NCBI RefSeq assembly: GCF_049651805.1
Contig: NZ_JBASCU010000053.1
Location: forward strand, 1-64,000
Length of the DNA: 64,000 bases
Origin: Pseudolysinimonas_A sp049651805
GTDB lineage: Bacteria; Actinomycetota; Actinomycetes; Actinomycetales; Microbacteriaceae
Direction of reading: 5' to 3'
Notes under the pieces: generated by a model
What the model was told of the DNA's origin: nothing
Databases searched by the model: none
What the model saw: only the letters and a program-made list of their open reading frames with translations
Program-made: the position numbers and the translations under genes
Shown here: in pieces, positions 42,637 through 50,407 of the stretch
Layout: each line of letters opens with the position of its first letter
Position numbering within the stretch: position 1 is the first letter of the stretch

Positions 42637-42666
42637 AGGAGGACAGACAGAGTTGTCTGTCCTCCT
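42637..42666. promoter_or_regulatory. TetR operator: perfect 13-bp-arm palindrome
   Basis: AGGAGGACAGACA (42637-42649) and TGTCTGTCCTCCT (42654-42666) are separated by GAGT. The core ACAGACA-N4-TGTCTGT is of the TetR-operator type. On the minus strand it sits just upstream of a TATTCT -10 (42632-42627) for the tetR gene. On the plus side it is 43 bp before the -10 of the M16 protease gene, so it may affect both. Confidence 0.75.
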
Positions 42667-42708
42667 CTCCAGTTCGGGGGGTGTCGTCGGTGCGCCATGC
42701 GCATGACT

Positions 42709-42714
42709 TAGGCT
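42709..42714 (+). promoter_or_regulatory. -10 box of a leaderless promoter (M16 peptidase)
   Basis: TAGGCT ends 7 nt before ATG 42722. Confidence 0.55.
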
Positions 42715-42721
42715 CGACGGG

Positions 42722-44077
42722 ATGAACGGCGCCGTTGCGTTCCCGCTCGACCTGCCCGAGCTGGAGATCGCCGCATCCGGTGGGTCGCGCGTTCGGCGAA
42801 CCATCCTGCCGAGCGGGGTGCGCATCCTCAGCGAGCAGGTGCCCGGCTCGCAAAGTGCGACCGTGGGGTTCTGGGTGGCTGTCGGATCACGCGACGAGGT
42901 GCCGGTGACCTACGGGTCGACCCACTTTCTCGAGCACCTGCTGTTCAAGGGCACGACCTCCCGCACCGCCCTCGACATCGCCGTCTCGTTCGATGCTGTC
43001 GGCGGAGAGCACAACGCGATGACGGCGAAGGAGTACACCTGCTACTACGCGAAGGTGCGCGACATCGACTTGCCGATGGCGGTGCGCGTGCTGGCCGACA
43101 TGTTCACGTCGTCGCTTCTGGTTCCTGAAGACTTCGAGAGCGAACGCGGCGTCATCCTCGAAGAGCTGGCGATGGCCGACGATGACCCGTCGGATGTCGT
43201 GTCAGAACGCTTCTTCGAGGCCGTCTTCGGCGCCCACGACCTCGGTCGCCCGATCGGCGGAAATCCGGAGGCGATCACCGCCGTCACCCGTGAGGCGGTC
43301 TGGGAGCACTACCGCGCCAACTACCGGCCGCAAGATCTGGTGATCTCGGTCGCCGGTGCCGTCGATCACGACGAGCTCGTCGGCTGGACGGTCGCCGCGC
43401 TGGAAACCGCAGGCTGGAATCTGCACCTGCCCGCGCATCCGGTGGCTCGCCGTGATCCGAAGCTCGACGCGGTCGACCGCGGCAGCCCGCTGGTCGTCGT
43501 CGACCGGCCGCTCGAGCAGGCCAACCTGCTGCTCGGGGTCGCCGGGCTCCACGCGGCCGACGAGCGTCGGCCCGCGCTCACCGTGCTCAACTCGGTGCTC
43601 GGTGGCGGGATGTCGTCGCGGCTGTTTCAAGAGATCCGCGAGAAGCGCGGCCTCGCATACTCGGTGTACTCGTTCGCGGCGTCGTACTCCGATGCCGGCG
43701 TGCTCGGCCTCTACGCCGGATGCTCCCCGAAGCGCGCCCCGCAGGTCGCGGGTCTCATGCTCGACGAGTTCCGGCGGCTCGCGGATGGCGGCATCACCGA
43801 CGAGGAGCTCGCCCGCGCCCAGGGGCAGCTCGGTGGTGCATCCGCCTTGGCGCTCGAAGACTCCGACACCCGCATGACGCGTCTCGGACGCTCGGAGCTC
43901 ACGACGGGGGAGTTCACCGATCTCGACGAGACGCTGCGACGCATCGCATCGGTCACCCCCGACGCCGTGCGTGACCTCGCCGCCGAACTCGCGGCTCGCC
44001 CGCTCTCGGTCGCCGCCGTCGGTGCGGTCGACCCGGCATCTCTCACGGGTCTCGACGGCGCTGCCGTCGCCGCCTGA
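42722..44077 (+). CDS. pepR: M16 family zinc metallopeptidase
   Basis: A 451-residue peptidase of the mitochondrial-processing-peptidase type, the usual neighbour downstream of pnp in actinobacteria. The zinc motif is HxxEH in THFLEHLLFKGT (about 68-79), with the distant Glu in ERGVILEELAM. The second, inactive half contains GGGMSSRLFQEIREKRGLAY. It probably degrades small peptides in the cytoplasm. It is leaderless by its -10, and the TetR palindrome lies just upstream. Confidence 0.93.
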   Translation: MNGAVAFPLDLPELEIAASGGSRVRRTILPSGVRILSEQVPGSQSATVGFWVAVGSRDEVPVTYGSTHFLEHLLFKGTTSRTALDIAVSFDAVGGEHNAMTAKEYTCYYAKVRDIDLPMAVRVLADMFTSSLLVPEDFESERGVILEELAMADDDPSDVVSERFFEAVFGAHDLGRPIGGNPEAITAVTREAVWEHYRANYRPQDLVISVAGAVDHDELVGWTVAALETAGWNLHLPAHPVARRDPKLDAVDRGSPLVVVDRPLEQANLLLGVAGLHAADERRPALTVLNSVLGGGMSSRLFQEIREKRGLAYSVYSFAASYSDAGVLGLYAGCSPKRAPQVAGLMLDEFRRLADGGITDEELARAQGQLGGASALALEDSDTRMTRLGRSELTTGEFTDLDETLRRIASVTPDAVRDLAAELAARPLSVAAVGAVDPASLTGLDGAAVAA

Positions 44078-44102
44078 TTCTCATCAGTTCCAAGGAGCCG
44101 CA

Positions 44103-44711
44103 TTGTCTTCCCGCTATCTGTACCTCGTGCGCCACGGCGAGCAGCAGGATGCCGAACACGGCCTGCCCGACGGACCGCTGAGTGCGCGGGGCGTGCGTCA
44201 GGCGAACGCTCTCGCCGAGCGCCTCGGGGGCGTTCCGTTCTCGGGGGCGTGGACCTCACCGCTTCAGCGGGCGCAGGAGACCGCACGCATCATGACCGAG
44301 CGCCTGCCCGCCCTCGAGCCGCAGCCCTCGGCGCTGCTGATGGACTGCATCCCGTCGGGTCCGACGCACGATCTCCCGCACGCGTTCGAGCCGTTCTTCG
44401 GGGGAGTCACCGCCGAAGAGATCGCGGCCGGCGAGGCGCAGATGGCCGACGCGCTCGCCGAGTGGATGACGCCGCCCTCCGGCCGCGACCGCCACGACCT
44501 GCTCATCACCCACAACTTCGTGATCGGCTGGTTCGTGCGCGAGACCTTCGGGGCGCCCACCTGGCGCTGGCTCGGTGTCAATCAGGCGAACTGCGGCCTC
44601 ACGATCATCCGCGTGCGTTCGGCCAAGCCGCCCGTACTGGTGACCCACAACGACCTCGGCCACCTCGCCCCCGAGCTCCGCACCGGCCTCACCGTCGCCC
44701 AGCCCTACTGA
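44103..44711 (+). CDS. Histidine phosphatase (phosphoglycerate mutase-like) family protein
   Basis: A 202-residue enzyme with the phospho-His motif YLVRHGEQQ (about 6-14), Arg in SPLQRAQETA and the second His in LLITHNFVIGW. It hydrolyses phosphate esters; the substrate is unknown. The start is TTG 44103 because AAGGAG stands 5 nt before it and the motif follows at once. It starts 26 nt after the M16 gene, so they probably share a transcript. Confidence 0.88.
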   Translation: MSSRYLYLVRHGEQQDAEHGLPDGPLSARGVRQANALAERLGGVPFSGAWTSPLQRAQETARIMTERLPALEPQPSALLMDCIPSGPTHDLPHAFEPFFGGVTAEEIAAGEAQMADALAEWMTPPSGRDRHDLLITHNFVIGWFVRETFGAPTWRWLGVNQANCGLTIIRVRSAKPPVLVTHNDLGHLAPELRTGLTVAQPY

Positions 44712-44727
44712 CCAGCCCCCCTTTGTC

Positions 44728-44760
44728 GTCGAGTAGCCGCGCGTCAGCGCGGCGTGTCCG
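44728..44760 (+). repeat. Boundary hairpin repeat, copy 8a
   Basis: GTCGAGTAGCCGCGC, GTCA loop, GCGCGGCGTGTCCG. It is identical in its core to copy 8b but truncated at both ends. Confidence 0.8.
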
Positions 44761-44767
44761 TGTCGGT

Positions 44768-44805
44768 GGTCGAGTAGCCGCGCGTCAGCGCGGCGTGTCG
44801 AGACC
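44768..44805 (+). repeat. Boundary hairpin repeat, copy 8b
   Basis: GGTCGAGTAGCCGCGC, GTCA loop, GCGCGGCGTGTCGAGACC. The outer ends GGTC/GACC changed in step. On the minus strand it supplies the last codons (GLDTPR) and TGA stop of the acetyltransferase gene. Confidence 0.88.
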
Positions 44806-45243
44806 TTTGCGAAACCAGTGCGTCGCGTTGGGATTGTCGTTGTAGGGCTCGACATCGCTGTACCCCGATGAACGGTAGAGCGCCTGCGCGGCTTCGAGAC
44901 GCTCGTGGGTATCGAGCACGATCTCGGTCGCCCCGAGTTCGGCGGCGCGATGCTCCAACTCCATCAGCAGCGCGCGGCCGAGGCCGGTGCCGCGGGCGGC
45001 GGGCCGCACCCAGAGGTGCTTCACCTCGGCTCGGTCGGGCGCGAGCATGCGGATGCCGCCGCAGCCGATCGCGGAGCCGTCGATCTCGGCAACGAGGAAC
45101 ACTCCGGCGGGCGGCACGAACAACTCGGGCGCCGGCCGGAACGTGCGGTAGCCGGGCATCCCGAGTTCGCGGCTGGTGAAGTACTCGCCGAGCAGCTCGT
45201 CGGCGACCGGCGCATCCGTCGGGGTCGGAACGAAGTCGAGCAC
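44785..45243 (-). CDS. GNAT family N-acetyltransferase
   Basis: A 152-residue acetyl-CoA transferase. The acetyl-CoA loop is VRPAARGTGLGRALL (about 80-94), followed by EIVLDTHERLEAAQALYRSSGY. The acceptor is unknown. The C-terminal GLDTPR and stop come from boundary repeat 8b. GTG 45243 follows TAGGGT by 6 nt, and this -10 overlaps the dapB -10 on the other strand. Confidence 0.87.
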   Translation of the reverse strand: MLDFVPTPTDAPVADELLGEYFTSRELGMPGYRTFRPAPELFVPPAGVFLVAEIDGSAIGCGGIRMLAPDRAEVKHLWVRPAARGTGLGRALLMELEHRAAELGATEIVLDTHERLEAAQALYRSSGYSDVEPYNDNPNATHWFRKGLDTPR

Positions 45244-45249
45244 GCCCCA

Positions 45250-45259
45250 ACCCTAAGCT
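45250..45259. promoter_or_regulatory. Overlapping divergent -10 boxes (acetyltransferase and dapB)
   Basis: On the minus strand TAGGGT (45255-45250) ends 6 nt before GTG 45243. On the plus strand TAAGCT (45254-45259) ends 7 nt before ATG 45267. The two hexamers share 2 bp, and the whole intergenic region is 23 bp, so only one promoter can be occupied at a time. Confidence 0.6.
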
Positions 45260-45266
45260 GAGGGGC

Positions 45267-45995
45267 ATGGTCACCTCTGTCGCGATCGTCGGTTCTCCGG
45301 GCCGAATGGGTGGCCTCATCGACCGGCTGCTCACTGCGGGCGACCACTTCGACGTGCACGCGCGCATCGGGCGCGGCGACTCGTTCGACCAGCTCGATGG
45401 CGCCGACGTCGTCATCGACGTGAGCGCGCCGGCCGTCTCGCCGGGTGTCGTCGAGGCGGCGCTCGACCGTCGCATCCCGATCGTCGTCGGCACCTCGGGG
45501 TGGACGACCGACCGCATCGCCCCCGTCGCCGCCCGCATCGCCGCCGATCCGGGGCTGACGGCGCTGTTCATTCCGAACTTCTCGCTCGGCTCGGCCCTCG
45601 CGACCCGCTTCGCCGAACTCGCCGCCCCGCACTTCGAGTCGATCGAGATCATCGAGGCCCACCACGCGGGCAAGACCGACTCGCCGTCGGGCACCGCCAT
45701 CCGCACCGCCGAGCTGATCGCCGCCGCACGCTCCGAGCTCGGTCCTGTCGCCGCACCGCACGCCGACCAGCGCGCCCGCGGTCAGCAGGTCGCGAACGTG
45801 CCGGTGCACTCGATGCGGATGTCGGGGATCAGCGCGCGGCAGGAAGTCGTCCTGGGCGGCGCGGGCGAGACCGTGCGGATCGTGCACGAGACGCTGTCGG
45901 ATGAGTCGTACGAGCCCGGCATCCTGTTGGCCCTCGCCGCCGCGACCCCCGGATCCGGACTCGTCGTCGGGCTCGGCGCGCTGCTCGGGCTGTGA
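45267..45995 (+). CDS. dapB: 4-hydroxy-tetrahydrodipicolinate reductase
   Basis: The 242-residue enzyme of the lysine/diaminopimelate pathway reduces the DapA product with NAD(P)H. VAIVGSPGRMGGLI binds the cofactor and VIDVSAP is conserved. EAHHAGKTDSPSGTA (about 130-144) is the DapB signature with catalytic His and Lys. The Ser in place of the usual Ala in the NAD loop (GSPGRMG) is minor. dapA lies 5 kb downstream, separated by inserted genes and thyX. Confidence 0.96.
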   Translation: MVTSVAIVGSPGRMGGLIDRLLTAGDHFDVHARIGRGDSFDQLDGADVVIDVSAPAVSPGVVEAALDRRIPIVVGTSGWTTDRIAPVAARIAADPGLTALFIPNFSLGSALATRFAELAAPHFESIEIIEAHHAGKTDSPSGTAIRTAELIAAARSELGPVAAPHADQRARGQQVANVPVHSMRMSGISARQEVVLGGAGETVRIVHETLSDESYEPGILLALAAATPGSGLVVGLGALLGL

Positions 45996-46444
45996 TCCTA
46001 GCTATGCGCACCAAGGCCGCCGTCGCCGTCATGGTGGCACTTCTGGCCCTTTACCTGGTCTTCGCGATCAGGTACGGATTGGTGTTGATCGGTGTCGGCG
46101 AACCGGTCGCCGTCTCCCTCGGAATCGCCCTCTTCATCCTGCCGCTGATCGCGGGCTGGGCTCTCGTCGCCGAGGTGCTGTTCGCCGTGCGGGCCGAACG
46201 GCTCGGCGTGCTACTCGACGCCGAGGGTGGGCTGCCCAACGGCGAACTCCCGCTCCGTCCGAGCGGGCGGATCGACCCGGCCGCCGCCGCCGCGGTGTTC
46301 CCGGCATACCAGGCGGCGACCGAAGCGGCTCCCGACGACTGGCGCACCTGGTTCCGGCTCGGCCTCGCCTACGACGCCGCCGGCGACCGGCGCCGCGCGC
46401 GTTGGGCCACCCGTCAGGCGATTGCTCTCAGCCGCGCGGGCTGA
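45992..46444 (+). CDS. Two-TM protein with C-terminal TPR-like region
   Basis: A 150-residue protein with two hydrophobic segments (about 9-27 and 38-65). A helical tail, WRTWFRLGLAYDAAGDRRRARWATRQAI, resembles one tetratricopeptide repeat. GTG 45992 overlaps the dapB stop (GTGA); ATG 46004 is the alternative. Related small membrane proteins follow dapB in Microbacteriaceae. The function is unknown. Confidence 0.72.
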   Translation: MILAMRTKAAVAVMVALLALYLVFAIRYGLVLIGVGEPVAVSLGIALFILPLIAGWALVAEVLFAVRAERLGVLLDAEGGLPNGELPLRPSGRIDPAAAAAVFPAYQAATEAAPDDWRTWFRLGLAYDAAGDRRRARWATRQAIALSRAG

Positions 46445-46448
46445 GAGC
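46424..46448. terminator. Bidirectional terminator embedded in two stop codons
   Basis: GCTCTCAGCC (46424-46433), loop GCGCG, GGCTGAGAGC (46439-46448): a perfect 10-bp stem. The plus-strand stop TGA (46442-46444) and the minus-strand stop (46430-46428) both lie in it, so the two convergent genes overlap by 17 bp through their terminator. Confidence 0.7.
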
Positions 46449-47315
46449 GGCAACGAGTCGCTCGAACTGCCCGATCGGGTCGTCGCCCACCGGGCGCACG
46501 ATGACGGATGCGGCCCCGGCATCCCAGAGGGCAGTCACGGTCGCAGCGGCGTCGGCCGGCGAACCGGCGGCAACGGTCGCCTCATCGATCGGGATGCCAA
46601 GGAAGCTGGCGGCATCAGCTGCGGCGGGAACGACAAGGGTTCGGGCACGCGCCGGGTCGTCGTCGATCGCCAGGTGTACGAAGATGCTGACCTCGTATCC
46701 GGAACCGCCACCCCCGCGTGCTGCCGCGGCGTGAGCCTCGACGATGTGCGCCGCCCCGCTGCCTTCGGCGAGCAGGGTGCCGTCGGCGATTCGTCCCGCG
46801 AGTTCCAGCGACTTCGGCCCCTTCACCCCGGCGATCAGCGGGGGAACCCGGGCGGGCGGATGCACGAGCCGCGTGTCACGGACGTGCACCGCCCGGCCGT
46901 CGAGGGTGAGTTCCTCGCCGGCGAGCAGCGTGCGCACGGCGACGAACGTCTCCTCCAGAAGCGCGAGCGGCGACGGCGTGCTCACGCCGATCCGCGCCAT
47001 CCATTCGGTCACGCCATGGCCGATGCCCGCGATCAGCCGCCCGGGGTTGAGCCGCTCGAGGGCGGCCAGCTCCATCGCCAGCACCGCAGGGTTGCGCAGC
47101 GGAGCGGGGATGATGCCGATCCCCACGTGCAGGCGCGTCGTCACCGCGAGGGCCGTGCCGATGGTGGCGATCGCGCCGGCCCAGCCGAGGTCTTCGACGA
47201 GCCACAGCTCGTCGGCACCGAGTCGCTCGGCGTCGGTCGCGAGGCCGGGCAGCCGCTCCGGCGGGAGGGCACGGTCGACCATGAGGCCGAGGCGTCGGGA
47301 TGTCGGGGTCGTCAT
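46428..47315 (-). CDS. LLM class (F420-dependent type) oxidoreductase
   Basis: A 295-residue luciferase-like TIM-barrel protein. Features are ADELWLVEDLGWAGAIATIG, LHVGIGIIPAPLRNPAVLAM, RLIAGIGHGVTEWM and VPPLIAGVKGPKSLELAG. These match actinobacterial F420-dependent LLM enzymes rather than FMN luciferases; the substrate is unknown. ATG 47315 overlaps the stop of the upstream epimerase gene (ATGA), so the two are co-translated. Confidence 0.87.
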   Translation of the reverse strand: MTTPTSRRLGLMVDRALPPERLPGLATDAERLGADELWLVEDLGWAGAIATIGTALAVTTRLHVGIGIIPAPLRNPAVLAMELAALERLNPGRLIAGIGHGVTEWMARIGVSTPSPLALLEETFVAVRTLLAGEELTLDGRAVHVRDTRLVHPPARVPPLIAGVKGPKSLELAGRIADGTLLAEGSGAAHIVEAHAAAARGGGGSGYEVSIFVHLAIDDDPARARTLVVPAAADAASFLGIPIDEATVAAGSPADAAATVTALWDAGAASVIVRPVGDDPIGQFERLVAALSPRG

Positions 47316-48202
47316 CGGCCCAGAGCCGCCCGGATCGCGTCGCGCGCCGTACGGTGCCGCCACTCGAAGCCATCCGCGGCGAGTCGCACGGGCTGCACCT
47401 GCATGTCGTCGAGCAGCAGCCGCTGCCCTGCCTCACCCAGCCCAAGTCGGATTGCCCAGGCAGGAACCGGCAGCCACCGTGGCCGTTTCAGGATGTCGGC
47501 GTAGGCCTGCGTGATCTCGTCGGCCGTCGCCGGGGTCGGGCCCGCGAGCACGACGGGTCCCGAGATCGACGACGACAGCAGGTGCACGATCGCGCGCACC
47601 TCGTCGTCGAGTGAGATCCACGGCCAGAACTGCCGCCCCGATCCGAATCGCGCACCGAGGCCGAAGGCGGTGAGCAGCCGCACCGGGGCCAGCCCGCCCG
47701 ACTTCGCGACGACGACGCTCGTGCGCAGTGCGACGACCCGGGTCTGCGGTGGGGCGAGTGCGGCCGCCTGTTCCCAGGCGAGTACGAGGTCGGGCACGAA
47801 GCCGTCGCCGCGCGGCGAGTCGTCGTCGAGTCGCACTCGGGGTCGGTCGCCGTAGAAGCCGATCGCGGACCCGCTGAGGAACGTCGCCGGGGGCGTCGAC
47901 ATGCCCGCCATCGTCTCGGCAAGCAGGCGCGTGGTAGTGATGCGCGACGACACGAGTTCGCGACGATAGGAGGTCGTCCACGGGATGCGGGCGATCGACG
48001 CCCCCGAAAGGTTGATGACCGCGTCGGCACCCTCCAGCGCGCGTGCGTCGAGCCCGCCGGAATCTGGATCCCACCGGACCTCGTCCGGACCCTTCGGAGC
48101 GTGACGCACCAGAGTGGTCACCTGGTGACCGCCGGCGCGCAGGTCGCGCACGAGGGGGCGCCCGATCAGTCCGGACGCGCCGGAGACGACGATTCGACTC
48201 AA
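47312..48202 (-). CDS. TIGR01777 family NAD-dependent epimerase-like protein
   Basis: A 296-residue extended-SDR protein: IVVSGASGLIGRPLVRDL binds the cofactor. AVINLSGASIARIPWT, SGSAIGFYGDR (Tyr of the active site) and the C-terminal half (ITQAYADILKRPRWLPVPAW) are typical of the YfcH/TIGR01777 group. The role is unknown; relatives act at the envelope or cell division. The start is TTG 48202. It is the first gene of a pair with the LLM oxidoreductase. Confidence 0.87.
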   Translation of the reverse strand: MSRIVVSGASGLIGRPLVRDLRAGGHQVTTLVRHAPKGPDEVRWDPDSGGLDARALEGADAVINLSGASIARIPWTTSYRRELVSSRITTTRLLAETMAGMSTPPATFLSGSAIGFYGDRPRVRLDDDSPRGDGFVPDLVLAWEQAAALAPPQTRVVALRTSVVVAKSGGLAPVRLLTAFGLGARFGSGRQFWPWISLDDEVRAIVHLLSSSISGPVVLAGPTPATADEITQAYADILKRPRWLPVPAWAIRLGLGEAGQRLLLDDMQVQPVRLAADGFEWRHRTARDAIRAALGR

Positions 48203-48231
48203 CGGTGCGTCCCGAATCTGAGCGGCCCGGC

Positions 48232-48657
48232 CTAGGCCAGGCTCGCCTCGAGGGTGATCGTGGTGCCGGTGAGCGCCTTCGACACCGGGCAGTTCGCCTT
48301 GGCATCTTCGGCGAGCCGCTGGAATTCGACCGGGTCGAGACCGGGAGCCTTGGCGCTCACCAGCAGGTGAACGCCGGTGATTCCCTCACCGGGCTGGAAG
48401 GTCACGGCGGCGGTCACCTGCAGGCTTTCGGGGGCGTGCCCCGCCTCGCCGAGCGCCTTCGAGAACGCCATCGAGTAGCACGCCGAGTGCGCGGCGCCGA
48501 GCAGCTCCTCGGGGTTCGTGCGGCCCGGAGCGCCCTCCGACCGGGCCTGCCAGGTGACCGGGAACTCACCCGCGTCCGAGGAATCGAGGCTCGTCGTGCC
48601 CGATCCGCTCTTCAGGTCTCCGAACCACAGCGTCGTCGCTTCAGAAGTCAATGCCAT
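48232..48657 (-). CDS. OsmC-like organic hydroperoxide reductase
   Basis: A 141-residue OsmC-family peroxidase. The two reactive cysteines are in SACYSMAF (about C60) and NCPVSKAL (about C122), and the catalytic Glu is in NPEELLGAAHS. It reduces organic hydroperoxides. ATG 48657 follows TAGGCT by 6 nt. It lies next to thioredoxin-like and DUF4395 genes, which fits a thiol-stress role. Confidence 0.92.
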   Translation of the reverse strand: MALTSEATTLWFGDLKSGSGTTSLDSSDAGEFPVTWQARSEGAPGRTNPEELLGAAHSACYSMAFSKALGEAGHAPESLQVTAAVTFQPGEGITGVHLLVSAKAPGLDPVEFQRLAEDAKANCPVSKALTGTTITLEASLA

Positions 48658-48663
48658 GACCCG

Positions 48664-48669
48664 AGCCTA
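48664..48669 (-). promoter_or_regulatory. -10 box of a leaderless promoter (osmC-like gene)
   Basis: TAGGCT on the minus strand ends 6 nt before ATG 48657. Confidence 0.55.
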
Positions 48670-48675
48670 CGTTTT

Positions 48676-49152
48676 CTAGGCGGCCGCGGCACCCTTGCGA
48701 CCGACGATGCCGGCGCGCGCCAGAAGGAGGTAGATCTGGCAGCCCAGGCAGTAGGCGAACACCGAGTTGAGGAAGGCGGCGACGAACGCGGCGGCACCGG
48801 CGATGACGAGTGCGACCGGCCCGACGATGAAGTACAGGGCGATGCCGACGACCGTCACGAACAGGCCGACGCCCTGCGCGAAGGTCGGGGGAGCCGGGTC
48901 TTCGAGGTCGACCGGAGGCTTCAGCCGCGGCCGCAGCACCTTCTTGAAGAACAGGCCGTAGGGATGCCGCTGTACTCCCGCGACGGCGCCCCAGAGGAAC
49001 ACCGCGGCGATGTAGATCGTCAGGATGAGCGCGGCGGTGCCGAACTCCAGCAGTGCGAGCGCGATGACGACGAGCAACAGGATCGCCGTGATGCCGGCGC
49101 TGAACCGCGATCCGCGGGGGTCGATGCCCCGCGGGGTTTCGGGAGCGGTCAT
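48676..49152 (-). CDS. DUF4395 membrane protein
   Basis: A 158-residue protein with four hydrophobic segments. RGIDPRGSRFSAGIT opens the domain, and YCLGCQIYLLLARAG near the C-terminus holds a CxxC pair at a membrane edge. DUF4395 proteins often neighbour thioredoxin-like genes; here ATG 49152 overlaps the stop of a membrane-anchored thioredoxin-like gene (ATGA). A role in passing electrons or handling thiols across the membrane is inference. Confidence 0.85.
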   Translation of the reverse strand: MTAPETPRGIDPRGSRFSAGITAILLLVVIALALLEFGTAALILTIYIAAVFLWGAVAGVQRHPYGLFFKKVLRPRLKPPVDLEDPAPPTFAQGVGLFVTVVGIALYFIVGPVALVIAGAAAFVAAFLNSVFAYCLGCQIYLLLARAGIVGRKGAAAA

Positions 49153-49583
49153 GCGGCGAGCACCCGCTCGAGGGCGAGCACTCGATCCAGTTCGGCGACC
49201 ACGACATCCCGTCGCACGGCCCCGCCGATACGCGCGCGCACCGCGCCGTCGGCGTCGAGGATGAGCGTCGTCGGGGTCTGCAGCACCCGGTAGCGCGACG
49301 CCAGCTCGGGCCGGTGGGTCACGTCGAGGTCGACGTGCGCGACATCTTCGGTGCGGGCGGCAAGATCGTCGAGCACGCGGGCCGTCGACTTGCAGGGGGC
49401 GCACACCTCGGTCGAGAACTGCAGAAGTGTCGCGCGGCCGCCGAGGGCGACGCCGTCGATGCTCACGATGCGCGTATCGGAAACCGTCCGGGCGCGGCCC
49501 TGGGTCGCCCGGTGCCAGAGGCCGAGCAGCGTCGCGGCGAACACGAGGCTCCCCAGCGCGAGCGTGACCAGTGCGGCATCCAT
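49149..49583 (-). CDS. Membrane-anchored thioredoxin-like protein
   Basis: A 144-residue protein. A single N-terminal hydrophobic segment (about 4-22, anchor) is followed by a thioredoxin fold with active site CAPC in FSTEVCAPCKS, then the cis-proline loop VLQTPTTLIL. The CAPC sequence differs from the WCGPC of the cytoplasmic thioredoxin at 35093. It is probably exported and tethered. It overlaps the DUF4395 gene by ATGA; TACCTT lies 7 nt before ATG 49583. Confidence 0.87.
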   Translation of the reverse strand: MDAALVTLALGSLVFAATLLGLWHRATQGRARTVSDTRIVSIDGVALGGRATLLQFSTEVCAPCKSTARVLDDLAARTEDVAHVDLDVTHRPELASRYRVLQTPTTLILDADGAVRARIGGAVRRDVVVAELDRVLALERVLAA

Positions 49584-49590
49584 CTCTCTG

Positions 49591-49596
49591 AAGGTA
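49591..49596 (-). promoter_or_regulatory. -10 box of a leaderless promoter (thioredoxin-like/DUF4395 operon)
   Basis: TACCTT on the minus strand ends 7 nt before ATG 49583. Confidence 0.5.
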
Positions 49597-49656
49597 GTGA
49601 GCTGATCCGGTCGCGTCACCCGGGCCTGTCACACTCCGTCATACGTCGCGGGCGGA

Positions 49657-49662
49657 TATCGT
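49657..49662 (+). promoter_or_regulatory. -10 box of a leaderless promoter (thyX)
   Basis: TATCGT ends 7 nt before GTG 49670 and overlaps the other candidate start, GTG 49661, so it decides in favour of 49670. Confidence 0.55.
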
Positions 49663-49669
49663 GAGGGCC

Positions 49670-50407
49670 GTGCCTGAGGCTGACTACCAGATCGAGTTCC
49701 GTTCCGACATGACCGTCGAGTTGGTGCGCAGCAGCGCCCACGACTCCGACGTGGTGTTCGCCGCCCGGGTGTCGACGATGGGGGAGCAGACCCTCGAAGA
49801 TGCCGCCTCCGGTGTCGACGCCGGGTCGAAAGACAAGGGGCTCATCAACTTCCTGATGCGCGACCGGCACGGCTCGCCGTTCGAGCACAACTCGATGACG
49901 TTCTACGTGCAGGCGCCGCTGTTCGTCTTCCGCGAGTTCATGCGGCACCGCATCGCCTCCTACAACGAGGAGTCGGGCCGCTACCGCGAGATGCGTCCCG
50001 TGTTCTACGTGCCGTCGCCGTCGCGGAATCTGGTTCAGGTTGGAAAGCCCGGCGCGTACGACTTCATCCCGGGCACCCCCGAGCAGACGGCTCTCGCGGT
50101 CGAGTCGGGGCGCGCGGTCGCGACGTTCGCCTACGCCGAGTACCAGAAGCAGCTGGATGCCGGCGTCGCCCGCGAGGTCGCCCGCACCGTGCTGCCGCTG
50201 TCGCTGTACTCCTCGATGTACGTGACGATGAACGCCCGGTCGCTCATGAACTTCCTGTCGCTGCGCACCAAGCGCCCCGAATCGCACTTCCCGTCGTTCC
50301 CGCAGCGCGAGATCGAGATGGTCGCCGAGCTGATGGAGGAGGCGTGGAAGCCGCTCATGCCCCTCACTCACGCCGCCTTCGAGGGCGGCGGCCGGGTCGC
50401 CCCGTGA
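49670..50407 (+). CDS. thyX: FAD-dependent thymidylate synthase
   Basis: The 245-residue enzyme makes dTMP from dUMP using FAD and methylenetetrahydrofolate. The ThyX motif RHRIASYNEESGRY (about 87-100) is complete, and SLRTKRPESHFPSF lies in the C-terminal half. The start was moved to GTG 49670 because the upstream GTG overlaps the -10. It sits between dapB and dapA, as in most actinobacteria. Confidence 0.96.
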   Translation: MPEADYQIEFRSDMTVELVRSSAHDSDVVFAARVSTMGEQTLEDAASGVDAGSKDKGLINFLMRDRHGSPFEHNSMTFYVQAPLFVFREFMRHRIASYNEESGRYREMRPVFYVPSPSRNLVQVGKPGAYDFIPGTPEQTALAVESGRAVATFAYAEYQKQLDAGVAREVARTVLPLSLYSSMYVTMNARSLMNFLSLRTKRPESHFPSFPQREIEMVAELMEEAWKPLMPLTHAAFEGGGRVAP

